Positions 18,138 to 26,372 of a DNA stretch of 64,000 bases are shown in pieces. Positions within the stretch are counted from its first letter, which is position 1; every line of letters starts with the position of its first letter. The notes beneath the pieces were generated by a model, which saw only the letters and a list, made by a program, of their open reading frames with translations, did no database searches and was not told where the DNA came from. Made by a program: the position numbers and the translations under genes. The DNA comes from Nakamurella multipartita DSM 44233 (GTDB lineage: Bacteria > Actinomycetota > Actinomycetes > Mycobacteriales > Nakamurellaceae): positions 3,782,001 through 3,846,000 of the forward strand of contig NC_013235.1 in the NCBI RefSeq assembly GCF_000024365.1, in the 5' to 3' direction.

Positions 18138-18659
18138 ATGGCCTCGGCACAGACGGCGACCCAGACCGCGATCCTCGCCGGCGGATGTTTCTGGGGAATG
18201 CAGGACCTGATCCGCCGCCAGCCCGGCGTGATCAGCACTCGGGTCGGCTATTCGGGCGGCGAGGTGCCCAACGCCACCTACTACAACCACGGTTCGCACG
18301 CCGAGGCGGTCGAGATTGTCTTCGACCCGTCGGTCACGAGCTTTCGCAACCTGCTGGAGTTCTTCTTCCAGATCCACGACCCGACCACCCGCAACCGGCA
18401 GGGCAACGACATCGGCATGAGCTACCGGTCGGCCATCTTCTACCTCGACGACGAGCAGCAGCGGGTCGCTCAGGACACCATCGCCGACGTGGAGGCTTCG
18501 GGTCTGTGGCCGGGCAAGGTGGTCACCGAGGTGAGTCCGGCCGGGCCGTTCTGGGAGGCCGAGCCGGAGCACCAGGACTACCTGCTGCGCTACCCGAACG
18601 GCTACACCTGCCACTTCCCGCGTCCGGGCTGGAAGCTGCCCCGGCGGGCGACCGTCTGA
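18138..18659 (+). CDS. msrA: Peptide methionine sulfoxide reductase A
   Basis: A 173-residue enzyme that reduces methionine-S-sulfoxide in proteins, part of oxidative damage repair. The catalytic Cys lies in GGCFWG (Cys17), followed by [12 protein letters not shown] and the conserved [11 protein letters not shown] and [10 protein letters not shown] segments. GGAGG precedes the ATG. The C-terminus has one Cys, in NGYTCHF. The neighbouring minus-strand gene for a flavin-binding stress protein may belong to the same stress theme but is convergent with it. Confidence 0.97.
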   Translation: MASAQTATQTAILAGGCFWGMQDLIRRQPGVISTRVGYSGGEVPNATYYNHGSHAEAVEIVFDPSVTSFRNLLEFFFQIHDPTTRNRQGNDIGMSYRSAIFYLDDEQQRVAQDTIADVEASGLWPGKVVTEVSPAGPFWEAEPEHQDYLLRYPNGYTCHFPRPGWKLPRRATV

Positions 18660-18695
18660 TCGGTTCGATCGACCGACGCCCGACCGGGGTCCGGG

Positions 18696-19196
18696 TCAGA
18701 GCTCGACGCGCTCGTTCTCGCCGCCGTCGTAGCGCTGACCGGTCACCTTGGACTTGACCAGGCTGATCACGGAGGCGATGCGGCCGCCGGGGGTGTCCCA
18801 GTACTCGGCGGAGTTGCCGGTCACCTTGATCAGCACGACGGAGCTGTCGTCGGGGCCTTGCGGAAGCCAGGCCTCGACCCAGCTGTTCCACAGATCGTGC
18901 TTCTTGGCGTTGTCGTCGACGATTTCGGCGGTGCCGTCGATCGAGATCCAGGTCGATCCCGAGCTCAGGGTGACGCCGACGTGCGAGTTGGCCTGGATGT
19001 GGCGCACCTTGCGCGAGTCCCGCTCGGCGAAATACCACATGTCGCCGTCGAACTCGAACTCCTGCTGACCCATCGGGCGGCTGGTGTAGGTGCCGTCCGC
19101 CTCGGTGGTGGTCAGCATGCCGATGCGGATGTCCTTGACCAGTTCGGCCACCTTGCGGACGTCGTCGCCGACGACATCGTTGTCTGCTTTGGTCAT
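18696..19196 (-). CDS. Pyridoxamine 5'-phosphate oxidase-like flavin/stress protein
   Basis: A 166-residue protein with the split-barrel fold of the PNPOx-like superfamily, closest in pattern to general stress protein 26. RIGMLTTTEADGTYTSRPM is the first strand pair, and DMWYFAERDSRKVRHI is the cofactor-proximal strand and helix. Members bind FMN, F420 or heme; the cofactor cannot be fixed. The ATG at 19196 begins MTKADNDVVGDDV. It is convergent with msrA. Confidence 0.85.
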   Translation of the reverse strand: MTKADNDVVGDDVRKVAELVKDIRIGMLTTTEADGTYTSRPMGQQEFEFDGDMWYFAERDSRKVRHIQANSHVGVTLSSGSTWISIDGTAEIVDDNAKKHDLWNSWVEAWLPQGPDDSSVVLIKVTGNSAEYWDTPGGRIASVISLVKSKVTGQRYDGGENERVEL

Positions 19197-19333
19197 TGAT
19201 GCATCCTTCCTGCCGTAGGCGGCGCGTCGCGCGCCGCCAGCAGGCAGGTACCCGCAGACATCAGGGCCGACACACCCTTGGTGAAACCGCTTTGCCGTGC
19301 GGCGATTCCAGCGGGGTTCCGGCCGGCGTTCGA

Positions 19334-20026
19334 TCAGTGCTGGGCACCGCCGGTGACGACATCGCCGACCAGTTGATCCAGCAACTCCCCCAGCTCGGCC
19401 GGGGTGTCCACGCTCCAGCGGGCGCCGGCCCGCTCCTGCGGGGTGCCGTAGCCCCAGCTGACCAGGACGGTCGGGATGCCGTACCGGGCCGCCCCCTCGA
19501 CGTCGTGCTTGCGGTCGCCGACCAGCAGCACGCCCAGGGTGCCGCCGTCCTCGGCCCGGTGCACCGGCAGGCCCAGTCCACCCAGGCTGTGCACGATGAC
19601 GTCGGCCTTTTCGATCCGGGTGTCGTCGTCGCTGGCCCCGCCGATGAACGCGAACGGCTCGGCCAGCCCGAAATGACGCAGGATGTGCCGGGCCATCCGC
19701 TCGTTCTTCGAGGTCGCCACGCCCAGCGGGATCCCGCTGCGGCCCAGGCGTTCCAGCAGCTCGGCCATCCCCGGGAAGACGGAATTCTCGGCCCAACCCC
19801 GCTCGTCGTAGCGGGCCCGGTACGCGGCCCGCGCGGTCCGGATCTGTTCCTGGTCCATCCCCAGCCGCTCGAAGGTGTGCACGATCGGCGGGCCGACCAC
19901 CCCGCGCAGCACATCCTGGTCCGCCGGCGGGAAGCCCACCGCGGCCAGCGCATGCTGGAAGCAGTCGATGATGCCGGGCGCGGAGTCGGTGATGGTGCCG
20001 TCGAGGTCGAACAGGATCGCGTTCAC
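19334..20026 (-). CDS. HAD-superfamily phosphatase (phosphoglycolate phosphatase-like)
   Basis: A 230-residue HAD hydrolase. Motif I is FDLDGTITDS near the N-terminus, motif II the VATSKN segment, and motif IV LLVGDRKHDVEGAARYGIPT. A helical cap of the PGP/Gph type lies between motifs I and II. Likely a small phosphate-ester phosphatase; phosphoglycolate or pyrophosphate is possible. GTG at 20026 places motif I at residues 4–13, as is usual. Open frame upstream runs into the 84-bp repeats and is not coding. About 465 bases upstream are taken up by those repeats. Confidence 0.88.
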   Translation of the reverse strand: MNAILFDLDGTITDSAPGIIDCFQHALAAVGFPPADQDVLRGVVGPPIVHTFERLGMDQEQIRTARAAYRARYDERGWAENSVFPGMAELLERLGRSGIPLGVATSKNERMARHILRHFGLAEPFAFIGGASDDDTRIEKADVIVHSLGGLGLPVHRAEDGGTLGVLLVGDRKHDVEGAARYGIPTVLVSWGYGTPQERAGARWSVDTPAELGELLDQLVGDVVTGGAQH

Positions 20027-20122
20027 CCGCCGACGGTAACCGGGGCGCGCGCATCCCTCGTGCTCGCGCCGCCGCGGCTGTGACGCAGCCAACCTCCGCC
20101 GGCTCCTCCCCGGCTCCGCTGC

Positions 20123-20435
20123 TGGTTCCCGCCGGTTCCGCCGGTTCGCTGGTTCCGCCGGTTCGCTGGTTCCGCCGGTTCGCTGATTCCGCCGGTTCGC
20201 TGATCTTTCCCGCGCCGAACCGGATATCCACCGGCCCCACTCGCGGCTTTGATCAGCGAACCCACCGGGCCCCAGCAGGTCCGCTGATCTTTCCCGCGCC
20301 GAACCGGACATCCACCACCCCCACCCGCGGCTTTGATCAGCGAACCCACCCGGCCCCAGCAGCTCCGCTGATCTTTCCCGCGCCGAACCGGACACCCACC
20401 ACCCCCACCCGCGGCTTTGATCAGCGAACCCCGCC
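20123..20435. repeat. Short tandem repeats and three 84-bp repeat units
   Basis: From 20123 to about 20198 a 17-base unit like GGTTCGCTGGTTCCGCC is reiterated. Three units of an 84-bp repeat follow, with cores GCTGATCTTTCCCGCGCC starting at 20199, 20283 and 20367. Each unit also carries GGCTTTGATCAGCGAACCC, so GCTGATC and GATCAGC form an inverted pair within the unit. The same core occurs in reverse at 7.96–8.06 kb with the same period. The stretch lies between the HAD gene start and the LAL regulator stop and holds no gene. Confidence 0.88.
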
Positions 20436-20490
20436 GGCCCGAGCCCCGCCGGCCCGAGCCCGGCCGAACCCAGCCGTGCGAGCGGCGAAC

Positions 20491-23196
20491 TCAGACCGGC
20501 AGGCCCTCACGCCGGGCGATGGCGGTGGCCTCGGTGCGGTTGGTGGCGCCGAGCTTGGTGTAGATGTTCTTGAGGTACCACTTGACGGTGTTCACGGTGA
20601 CCGTCAGCGACGTGGCGATCTGCTGGTTGGTGCGGCCGCTGCCCACCATCCGCAGGATGTCGAGCTCGCGCGCGGTCAGGCCGCTGCTCGGCGTCTCGGG
20701 GTCGTCGCCGGCCTGCGCGACCAGAGCGGCCAACCAGTCCCGCGGCACGTCGGGATGGGCCCTGGCCCAGGCGCGGGTGCCGGCCTGGGCGAGCAGCCGG
20801 TCGAGCACGGTCACGATGTCGGGTCCGCCGTCGAGCACGGTGCGGCGCAGCCCGGTGGCCACGACCTGCCCCAGCAGGTCGGCCAGGGCACGTTCGGCGG
20901 CCATCCGGTGGGCGGCCTGTTCGAGCACGACGACGCGCTGCACGGCGGCGGCCAGCCGGGCCCGGAACTGGCCGCGGCGCTGCAGGTCGTCGATCAGTTC
21001 GTCCAGCAGGGCCACCGCGCCGTCCCGGTCGCCCTCCGCGGACATGACGGCGGCCAGGGCCCCGGTGCGGATCTGGTCGATGGTGATCCCCAGGCCGCCC
21101 TCGGTGCTCGACCCGTCCGGCATGGCCTCGGCGACGCGGCGGGCCTCGGCGATCCGGCGGGCCAGCAGCAGCTGCCGGATCCGTTCGCTGGCCACCGCCG
21201 CGTGCAGCCGGGGCAGGGCCAGCCGCTCGGCCACCTTGACCCCCTCGGCCAGCAGCTCGGCGGCGTCGACGGCGGCGCCCCGGTTGGCCCGGATCCGGGC
21301 CAGCACGGCGTAGCTGGCGATCATGAAGTCGACCACCCCGCTCTCCGCGCCGAGCTCCCGGCTCTCTTCGAGAAGGCGCTCGGCCTGGTCGATCTCGCCC
21401 AGCTCGTAGAGCAGCTCGCCCAGCAGCGCGCTGGCCAGCTGAGCCGCGTGCGAGCGCCGGCCGGCCGAGGTCCGGGCCAGTTCGACGGCGCCGGCCAGGT
21501 GCCCCTGGGCGGCCGGCAGGTCGAGCTGGGCGAAGGCGGCGATGCCGGCGAAGCACCGCCCGTAGACGGCGGCGAACGGGCCGACGGTGCGCTGGTGGAT
21601 GCGCGCGGCCCAGCGCTGGCGGGCCAGCGCCGTCTCGAACCGCATGGAGTGGATGTCGCAGAAGCTCTGGATGTTGGCGGCGACGGCGACCACCCACGGC
21701 CGGTACACGTCGCGGCGTTGCAGGCTCAGCGCGACCAGGCCCTCGGCCCGGTCGATGCGGTCGCCGTAGATGTCGATGCACGCCTGCACGACGTCGGCCT
21801 CGCTGTGCATGTCCTGCTGCTCGGGGGCGGGCGGCAGCACCCGGCGCAGGTCCTCCAGGGCCAGCTCGGCCGCGGTCGAGCGTTGCAGCAGGCAGTTCGC
21901 CCAGGCCAGGGCCATCAGCAGGCGCGGTCGCTCGCTGACCGCGGCGGCCGGCAGCCGCCCGATCAGGCCGAGCAGGCTGACCATCCGGCTGTGCTCGACC
22001 TGGGCCATGGCGTGCCGTTCGACCAGGTCGGTGGCCATGGCGACGTCGCCGGCGGCCAGCGCGTGGCTGACCGCCTCGGACACCAGGTCGTGCGCGGCGA
22101 ACCACTGGGCGGCCCGCCGGTGCAGCCCGGCCACCCGGTCCCGCTGGTCGCGCTCGAGCCGGCGGCGCAGGTAGTCGGCGAACAGGTGGTGGTAGCGGAA
22201 CCACTGCCGCTCGGGGTCCAGCGGGCGCAGGAACAGATCGCGCCGCTCCAGTTCCTCCAGCATCGCCTGGCCGTCGGTGCGCCCGCTCAGCGCGTCGGCC
22301 AGCTCGCCGCAGAGCCGGTCCCCCACGCAGGTGTCGAGCAGGAAGGCCAGGATGTCGCCGGGCAGCGCGTCGAGCACGTTCTCGGCCAGGTACTCGCCGA
22401 TCGAGTGGTCCCGCCCGGAGAAGCCGCCGATCAGGTCGGTCGGATCGGCGCAGTCCCGCAGGGACAACGAGACCAGTTGCAGCGCCGCGACCCAGCCGTC
22501 GGTACTGACCGAGACCCGGGCGATGTCCTCGGGCTCGAGCCGCAGCCCGTTCAAATCGACCAGGAAGGAACGGGTTTCGGCCAGATCGAAACGCAAGGTG
22601 TCGGCGTCGATCTCGATCAACTGGCCGCGCACCCGCAGCCGGCTCAGCGGCAGCCGCGGCCGGACCCGGCTGGTCAGCACGACCGAGAGGTTGGGCGGGG
22701 CGAAGTCGAGCAGGTGCACCAGGGCGCGGTGCACCTGGGCGTCCTCGATCAGGTGCCAGTCGTCGAAGGTCAGCACCAGCCGCCCGTCGTGCCGGCCGAT
22801 CTGTTCCAGCAGCACCGACAGGGCGTAGGTCTGGGTGTCCTCGACGTTCTGCTCCAACAGGTCCCGCAGGTCGCCCAGGACGTCCCCGGCGGCCGGCACG
22901 GCCCGGCGCACGGCCTCCAGCAGGTGGAAAAGGAACCAGTGCGGGTCGTTGTCGTCCCGGTGCAGACCCAGCCAGGCCGGCACCGCGCCGCCGTCGGCCA
23001 GCACCCGCAACCACTGCACGGCCAGTGTGGTCTTGCCGTAGCCGGCCGGGGCGTGGATGACCACCAGGGCCCGGCCACCCCCCTCGCCCAGCGCGTCGAG
23101 CAGCCGCTCGCGCTCGATCACGTTGCGCACGTAGGTGGGCGCGCGGAATCGGGTGGAGGCGTGCAGCGACCCGGACGGTGCGGAGGTGGACGGCAT
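20491..23196 (-). CDS. LuxR-family LAL (MalT-like) ATP-dependent transcriptional regulator
   Basis: A 901-residue regulator. Walker A PAGYGKTT lies at about 50–57 and a Walker B-like LVLTFDDWH some 80 residues later. A long helical TPR-like middle follows, and the C-terminal 65 residues form a LuxR/GerE helix-turn-helix (LTARELDILRMVGSGRTNQQIA, then TVNTVKWYLKNIYTKLGATN). LAL proteins bind inducer and ATP and activate catabolic operons. ATG at 23196 has GGAAGG upstream. It lies next to the alcohol/ketone genes. The palindrome at 23287 lies in its promoter region, and copies of its core lie in the divergent ADH–BVMO promoter, which together suggest it controls them. Confidence 0.92.
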   Translation of the reverse strand: MPSTSAPSGSLHASTRFRAPTYVRNVIERERLLDALGEGGGRALVVIHAPAGYGKTTLAVQWLRVLADGGAVPAWLGLHRDDNDPHWFLFHLLEAVRRAVPAAGDVLGDLRDLLEQNVEDTQTYALSVLLEQIGRHDGRLVLTFDDWHLIEDAQVHRALVHLLDFAPPNLSVVLTSRVRPRLPLSRLRVRGQLIEIDADTLRFDLAETRSFLVDLNGLRLEPEDIARVSVSTDGWVAALQLVSLSLRDCADPTDLIGGFSGRDHSIGEYLAENVLDALPGDILAFLLDTCVGDRLCGELADALSGRTDGQAMLEELERRDLFLRPLDPERQWFRYHHLFADYLRRRLERDQRDRVAGLHRRAAQWFAAHDLVSEAVSHALAAGDVAMATDLVERHAMAQVEHSRMVSLLGLIGRLPAAAVSERPRLLMALAWANCLLQRSTAAELALEDLRRVLPPAPEQQDMHSEADVVQACIDIYGDRIDRAEGLVALSLQRRDVYRPWVVAVAANIQSFCDIHSMRFETALARQRWAARIHQRTVGPFAAVYGRCFAGIAAFAQLDLPAAQGHLAGAVELARTSAGRRSHAAQLASALLGELLYELGEIDQAERLLEESRELGAESGVVDFMIASYAVLARIRANRGAAVDAAELLAEGVKVAERLALPRLHAAVASERIRQLLLARRIAEARRVAEAMPDGSSTEGGLGITIDQIRTGALAAVMSAEGDRDGAVALLDELIDDLQRRGQFRARLAAAVQRVVVLEQAAHRMAAERALADLLGQVVATGLRRTVLDGGPDIVTVLDRLLAQAGTRAWARAHPDVPRDWLAALVAQAGDDPETPSSGLTARELDILRMVGSGRTNQQIATSLTVTVNTVKWYLKNIYTKLGATNRTEATAIARREGLPV

Positions 23197-23286
23197 CGTC
23201 GGCCTTCCGTCGAGCGGTGGCGCAGGCAGCGGGATCGCGACCGCGCCGCGGTCGCGATCCCAGGATCTGCTTGTCGGCCGCCGGTC

Positions 23287-23306
23287 CACTACCCGTTCGG
23301 GTAGTG
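23287..23306. promoter_or_regulatory. 20-bp palindrome upstream of the LAL regulator gene
   Basis: CACTACCCGTTCGGGTAGTG is a perfect palindrome between the alcohol dehydrogenase stop (23317) and the LAL regulator start (23196). Its centre ACCCGTTCGGGT matches ACCCGAATGGGT and ACCCGCCCGGGT in the divergent promoter of the alcohol dehydrogenase and monooxygenase genes. It could be the operator of an autoregulated LAL protein, or a terminator for the dehydrogenase gene. Confidence 0.65.
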
Positions 23307-23316
23307 AATCACCGAC

Positions 23317-24381
23317 TCAGAAGGTGATCAAGGGCTTGATGATGTTGTCCTGCTTGGTCGTCATCAGGTCGAAGGCCAACTCGATCTCATCGAAGCCGAA
23401 GGTGTGGGTGGTCATCGGGGTCGGGTCGACCCGGCCGGACTGCATCAGCCGCAGCAGGCGCGCCATCCGTTCGCTGCCGCCCGGGCACAGACCGGTGTGG
23501 ATGGCCTTGTCGTTCATGCCCAGGCCGAACGCGTCCAGCGGCAGTTGCAGCGGGTTGGGGTTCTCTCCGTGGTAACCGATGTTGGAGACCCGGCCGCCCG
23601 CCTTGGTGACCCGGACGCAGGCCTCGAACGTCTGCGGGAAGCCGAACGCCTCGATGGCCGCGTCCACGCCGACCCCGTCGGTCAGGTCCATGATCTGCTC
23701 GACCGGGTCGCCCTGGGTGAAGTCGACGATCAGGTCGGCCCCGAACTGCTTGGCCAGGGCCTGCCGTTCCGGCCGCGACTCCACCGCGATCACCTGCCCG
23801 GCGCCCATCAGGTGCGCGCCGATGGTCGCGGACAGCCCGACCGGGCCCTGCGCGAAGATCGCCACCGTCTCGCCGAACTGCAGGTAGGAGTGCTCGACGC
23901 CCATGAAGCCGGTGGAGAGCATGTCGCAGGCGTAGACGGCCTTGGCATCGGGCACGTCGTCGGGGATCGGGGTGAGGTTGGCGGCGGCGGCCGGCACCAC
24001 GAAGTACTCGGCCATGTTGCCGTCCATCTGGGTCGTGTACTTATAGCCGCCCAGCGCGCCGCCGCACTGGCTGGTGAAGCCGCGCTGACAGTAGGTGCAG
24101 CGGTAGCAGGGGGTCACCGCCCCGACCAGCACCCGCTGGCCCTCGGTGAACCCGGTGACCGCGGAGCCGAGCCGGTGCACCACCCCGACCGACTCGTGGC
24201 CCAGGGTGCGGCCACCGGGGACGGGCAGGGCGCCCTTGACGGTGTGCACGTCCGAGGTGCAGATCAGGGCGGCCGTGGTGCGCACGATCGCCTCTTCCGG
24301 CCCGGGCTCGGGGATGGGCTTGTCGACAACTGCGGTGCGGCCGACCTCTTCGATCACGAAGGCGCGCATCGACTCACTCAT
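23317..24381 (-). CDS. Zinc-dependent secondary alcohol dehydrogenase
   Basis: A 354-residue medium-chain dehydrogenase, nearest in pattern to the NADP-dependent isopropanol/secondary alcohol dehydrogenases of the Thermoanaerobacter type. Catalytic zinc ligands are visible as Cys41, His62-Glu63 (GHES) and Asp153 (ACDMLSTGF). A cysteine-rich lobe CYRCTYCQRGFTSQC is present, and the Rossmann segment reads FAQGPVGLSATIGAHLMGAG. Likely reaction: 2-alcohol to ketone. It diverges from a Baeyer–Villiger monooxygenase gene across a 280-base promoter region with shared palindromes, so the ketone product is the probable substrate of its neighbour. Confidence 0.9.
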   Translation of the reverse strand: MSESMRAFVIEEVGRTAVVDKPIPEPGPEEAIVRTTAALICTSDVHTVKGALPVPGGRTLGHESVGVVHRLGSAVTGFTEGQRVLVGAVTPCYRCTYCQRGFTSQCGGALGGYKYTTQMDGNMAEYFVVPAAAANLTPIPDDVPDAKAVYACDMLSTGFMGVEHSYLQFGETVAIFAQGPVGLSATIGAHLMGAGQVIAVESRPERQALAKQFGADLIVDFTQGDPVEQIMDLTDGVGVDAAIEAFGFPQTFEACVRVTKAGGRVSNIGYHGENPNPLQLPLDAFGLGMNDKAIHTGLCPGGSERMARLLRLMQSGRVDPTPMTTHTFGFDEIELAFDLMTTKQDNIIKPLITF

Positions 24382-24649
24382 GGCTCACTCCATTGTTCGC
24401 CGTGGGGTGCTGCTGGTCGTCTCCCATGGTTCGCGGCCGCGCGGGGCGGGCCACCACCCGAATGGGTGGGGGAACTGACCGGGCCGACCGGCCGGTCACG
24501 CCCGATCTGCGGGGTCGGCGCACTGCCCGCACCGACCACCCGCCCGGGTGGGCGGGTGGTGGCTGGCCCGTCCGCACGATGTGAGCACCCCCACACCCGG
24601 CCCGGGCCCGCTGGCCGCCGGGTGTCCCTCCCCCGATCGATGTGAAGGA
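24382..24649. promoter_or_regulatory. Divergent promoter region with two ACCCGNNYGGGT sites and a hairpin
   Basis: The gap between the alcohol dehydrogenase and monooxygenase genes contains CCACCCGAATGGGTGG at 24454–24469 and, 82 bases away, CCACCCGCCC…GGGCGGGTGG at 24536–24559. The inner 12 bases of these (24456–24467 and 24538–24549) match the core of the palindrome upstream of the LAL regulator gene. Neither gene has another obvious regulator nearby. I could not assign −10/−35 boxes. Confidence 0.65.
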
Positions 24650-24664
24650 ATGGTGGTCACAACC

Positions 24665-26311
24665 ATGACGTCGACCCTGCCCGCAGCTTCCGACCAGGCC
24701 GAGACCGACCGCGGCCCAGACGAATTCGACGCGGTGATCCTGGGCGCCGGGGTGGCCGGGCTGTACCAGCTGCACCAGTTGCGCGCCCAGGGACTTCGGG
24801 TCCGGGTGATCGACCAGGCCACCGACGTCGGCGGCACCTGGTTCTGGAATCGTTACCCGGGCGCACGTTTCGACAGCGAGGCGTACATCTACCAGTACCT
24901 GTTCGACGAGGACCTGTACAAGGACTGGAGCTGGAGCGAGAAGTTCCCCGGGCAGCCGGAGATCGAGCGCTGGATGCACTACGTGGCCGACCGGCTCGAC
25001 CTGCGCCGCGACATCCAGTTCGGAACCGCCATCACCAGCGCGCATTTCGACGAAGATCGGGACCGCTGGACGATCCGCACCGACCGCGGGGACACCCTGG
25101 ACGCCCAGTTCTTCATCAGCTGCGCGGGCATGCTCTCGGCGCCGTTGGCCGACATGTTTCCCGGCCAGGGCGATTTCCGCGGCCAGCTGTTCCACACCTC
25201 GCGGTGGCCGGCGTCGGGAGTCGACCTGGCCGGAAAGCGGGTCGGCGTCATCGGGGTCGGCGCCACCGGCATCCAGGTGATCCAGACCATCGCCGATCAG
25301 GTCGCCCACCTGACCGTGTTCGCCCGCACCCCGCAGTACGTGCTGCCGATGAAGAGCCCGCAGTACGGCCCGGCCGAGCAAGCCGCCTACAAGGCCCGGT
25401 TCGAGGAGCTGCGGGCGACCCTGCCGCACACCTTCACCGGGTTCGAGTACGACTTCGAGCACGTGTGGGCCGACTGCTCCCCCGAGCGCCGGCGGGAGCT
25501 GCTGGAGGAGATCTACCAGGACGGTTCGCTCAAGCTGTGGCTGGCCGGGTTCGGCGAGATGTTCTTCGACCAGGCGGTCAGCGACGAGATCTCCGAGTTC
25601 GTCCGGGAGAAGATGCGGGCCCGGCTGCGCGACCAGCGGCTGATCGACATCCTGGTGCCGACCGACTACGGCTTCGGCACCCACCGGGTGCCGTTGGAGC
25701 GCGGCTACCTGGAGGTCTACCACCGCGACAACGTCGAGCTGGTCGGGGTGCGGGACAACCCGATCGCCCGGATCGTGCCCGAGGGCATCGAGCTGGCCGA
25801 CGGCACCGTGCACGAGCTCGACATCATCGTCATGGCCACCGGTTTCGACGCCGGCACGGGGTCGCTGACCCGGATCGACGTGCGCGGCCGGGACGGCCGG
25901 CGGCTGGCGCAGGACTGGGGCAACGACATCCGCAGCATGATGGGTCTGCAGGTGTACGGGTACCCGAACCTGCTGACCACGGCGATCCCGCTGGCCCCGT
26001 CGGCCGCCCTGTGCAACATGGCGACCTGCCTGCAGCAGCAGACCGAGTGGATCACCGACGCCATCGCCGCGGTGCGCGCCCGCGGAGCGTCGACGATCGA
26101 GCCGACCGCCGCCGGCGAGCAGGCCTGGGTCGATCACCACGAGGAGGTGGTGAGCACCAACCTGATCTCCAAGACCTCCGGCTGGTACCTGGGCACCAAC
26201 GTGCCCGGCAAGCCGCGCCGGGTGCTGTCCTACACCGGCGGGGTGGGCACGTATCGGCAGAAGTGTGCCGACGAGGCCGCCGCCGACTACCCCGGCTTCC
26301 TGATCAAGTGA
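24665..26311 (+). CDS. Baeyer–Villiger (FAD/NADPH) monooxygenase
   Basis: A flavoprotein of about 548 residues that inserts oxygen next to a ketone carbonyl to give an ester. The FAD motif ILGAGVAGLYQLHQL is near the N-terminus, followed by GGTWFWNRYPGARFDSE. The type I BVMO fingerprint FxGxxxHxxxWP appears as FRGQLFHTSRWP, then the NADPH-binding GVIGVGATGIQ. Start choice is uncertain: ATG at 24665 is 15 bases after AAGGA, while ATG at 24650 directly abuts it. It heads a two-gene operon with the serine hydrolase 61 bases downstream and resembles acetone, cyclohexanone or phenylacetone monooxygenases; small ketones are the inferred substrates. Confidence 0.93.
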   Translation: MTSTLPAASDQAETDRGPDEFDAVILGAGVAGLYQLHQLRAQGLRVRVIDQATDVGGTWFWNRYPGARFDSEAYIYQYLFDEDLYKDWSWSEKFPGQPEIERWMHYVADRLDLRRDIQFGTAITSAHFDEDRDRWTIRTDRGDTLDAQFFISCAGMLSAPLADMFPGQGDFRGQLFHTSRWPASGVDLAGKRVGVIGVGATGIQVIQTIADQVAHLTVFARTPQYVLPMKSPQYGPAEQAAYKARFEELRATLPHTFTGFEYDFEHVWADCSPERRRELLEEIYQDGSLKLWLAGFGEMFFDQAVSDEISEFVREKMRARLRDQRLIDILVPTDYGFGTHRVPLERGYLEVYHRDNVELVGVRDNPIARIVPEGIELADGTVHELDIIVMATGFDAGTGSLTRIDVRGRDGRRLAQDWGNDIRSMMGLQVYGYPNLLTTAIPLAPSAALCNMATCLQQQTEWITDAIAAVRARGASTIEPTAAGEQAWVDHHEEVVSTNLISKTSGWYLGTNVPGKPRRVLSYTGGVGTYRQKCADEAAADYPGFLIK

Positions 26312-26372
26312 CGACCCCGACTCGCGAGGTCGCCGTCCCGACCCGTTCCGCCCGACCAATGGAGGTCACTCG

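Noticed and set aside
20199-20435. CRISPR array
   Set aside because: The 84-bp period has similar sequence throughout with no alternating unique spacers, and there are no cas genes.
24536-24559. Hairpin in the ADH–BVMO gap as a transcription terminator
   Set aside because: It lies between two divergent gene starts, where no transcript needs ending, and its core matches the two other palindromes, so an operator is more likely.
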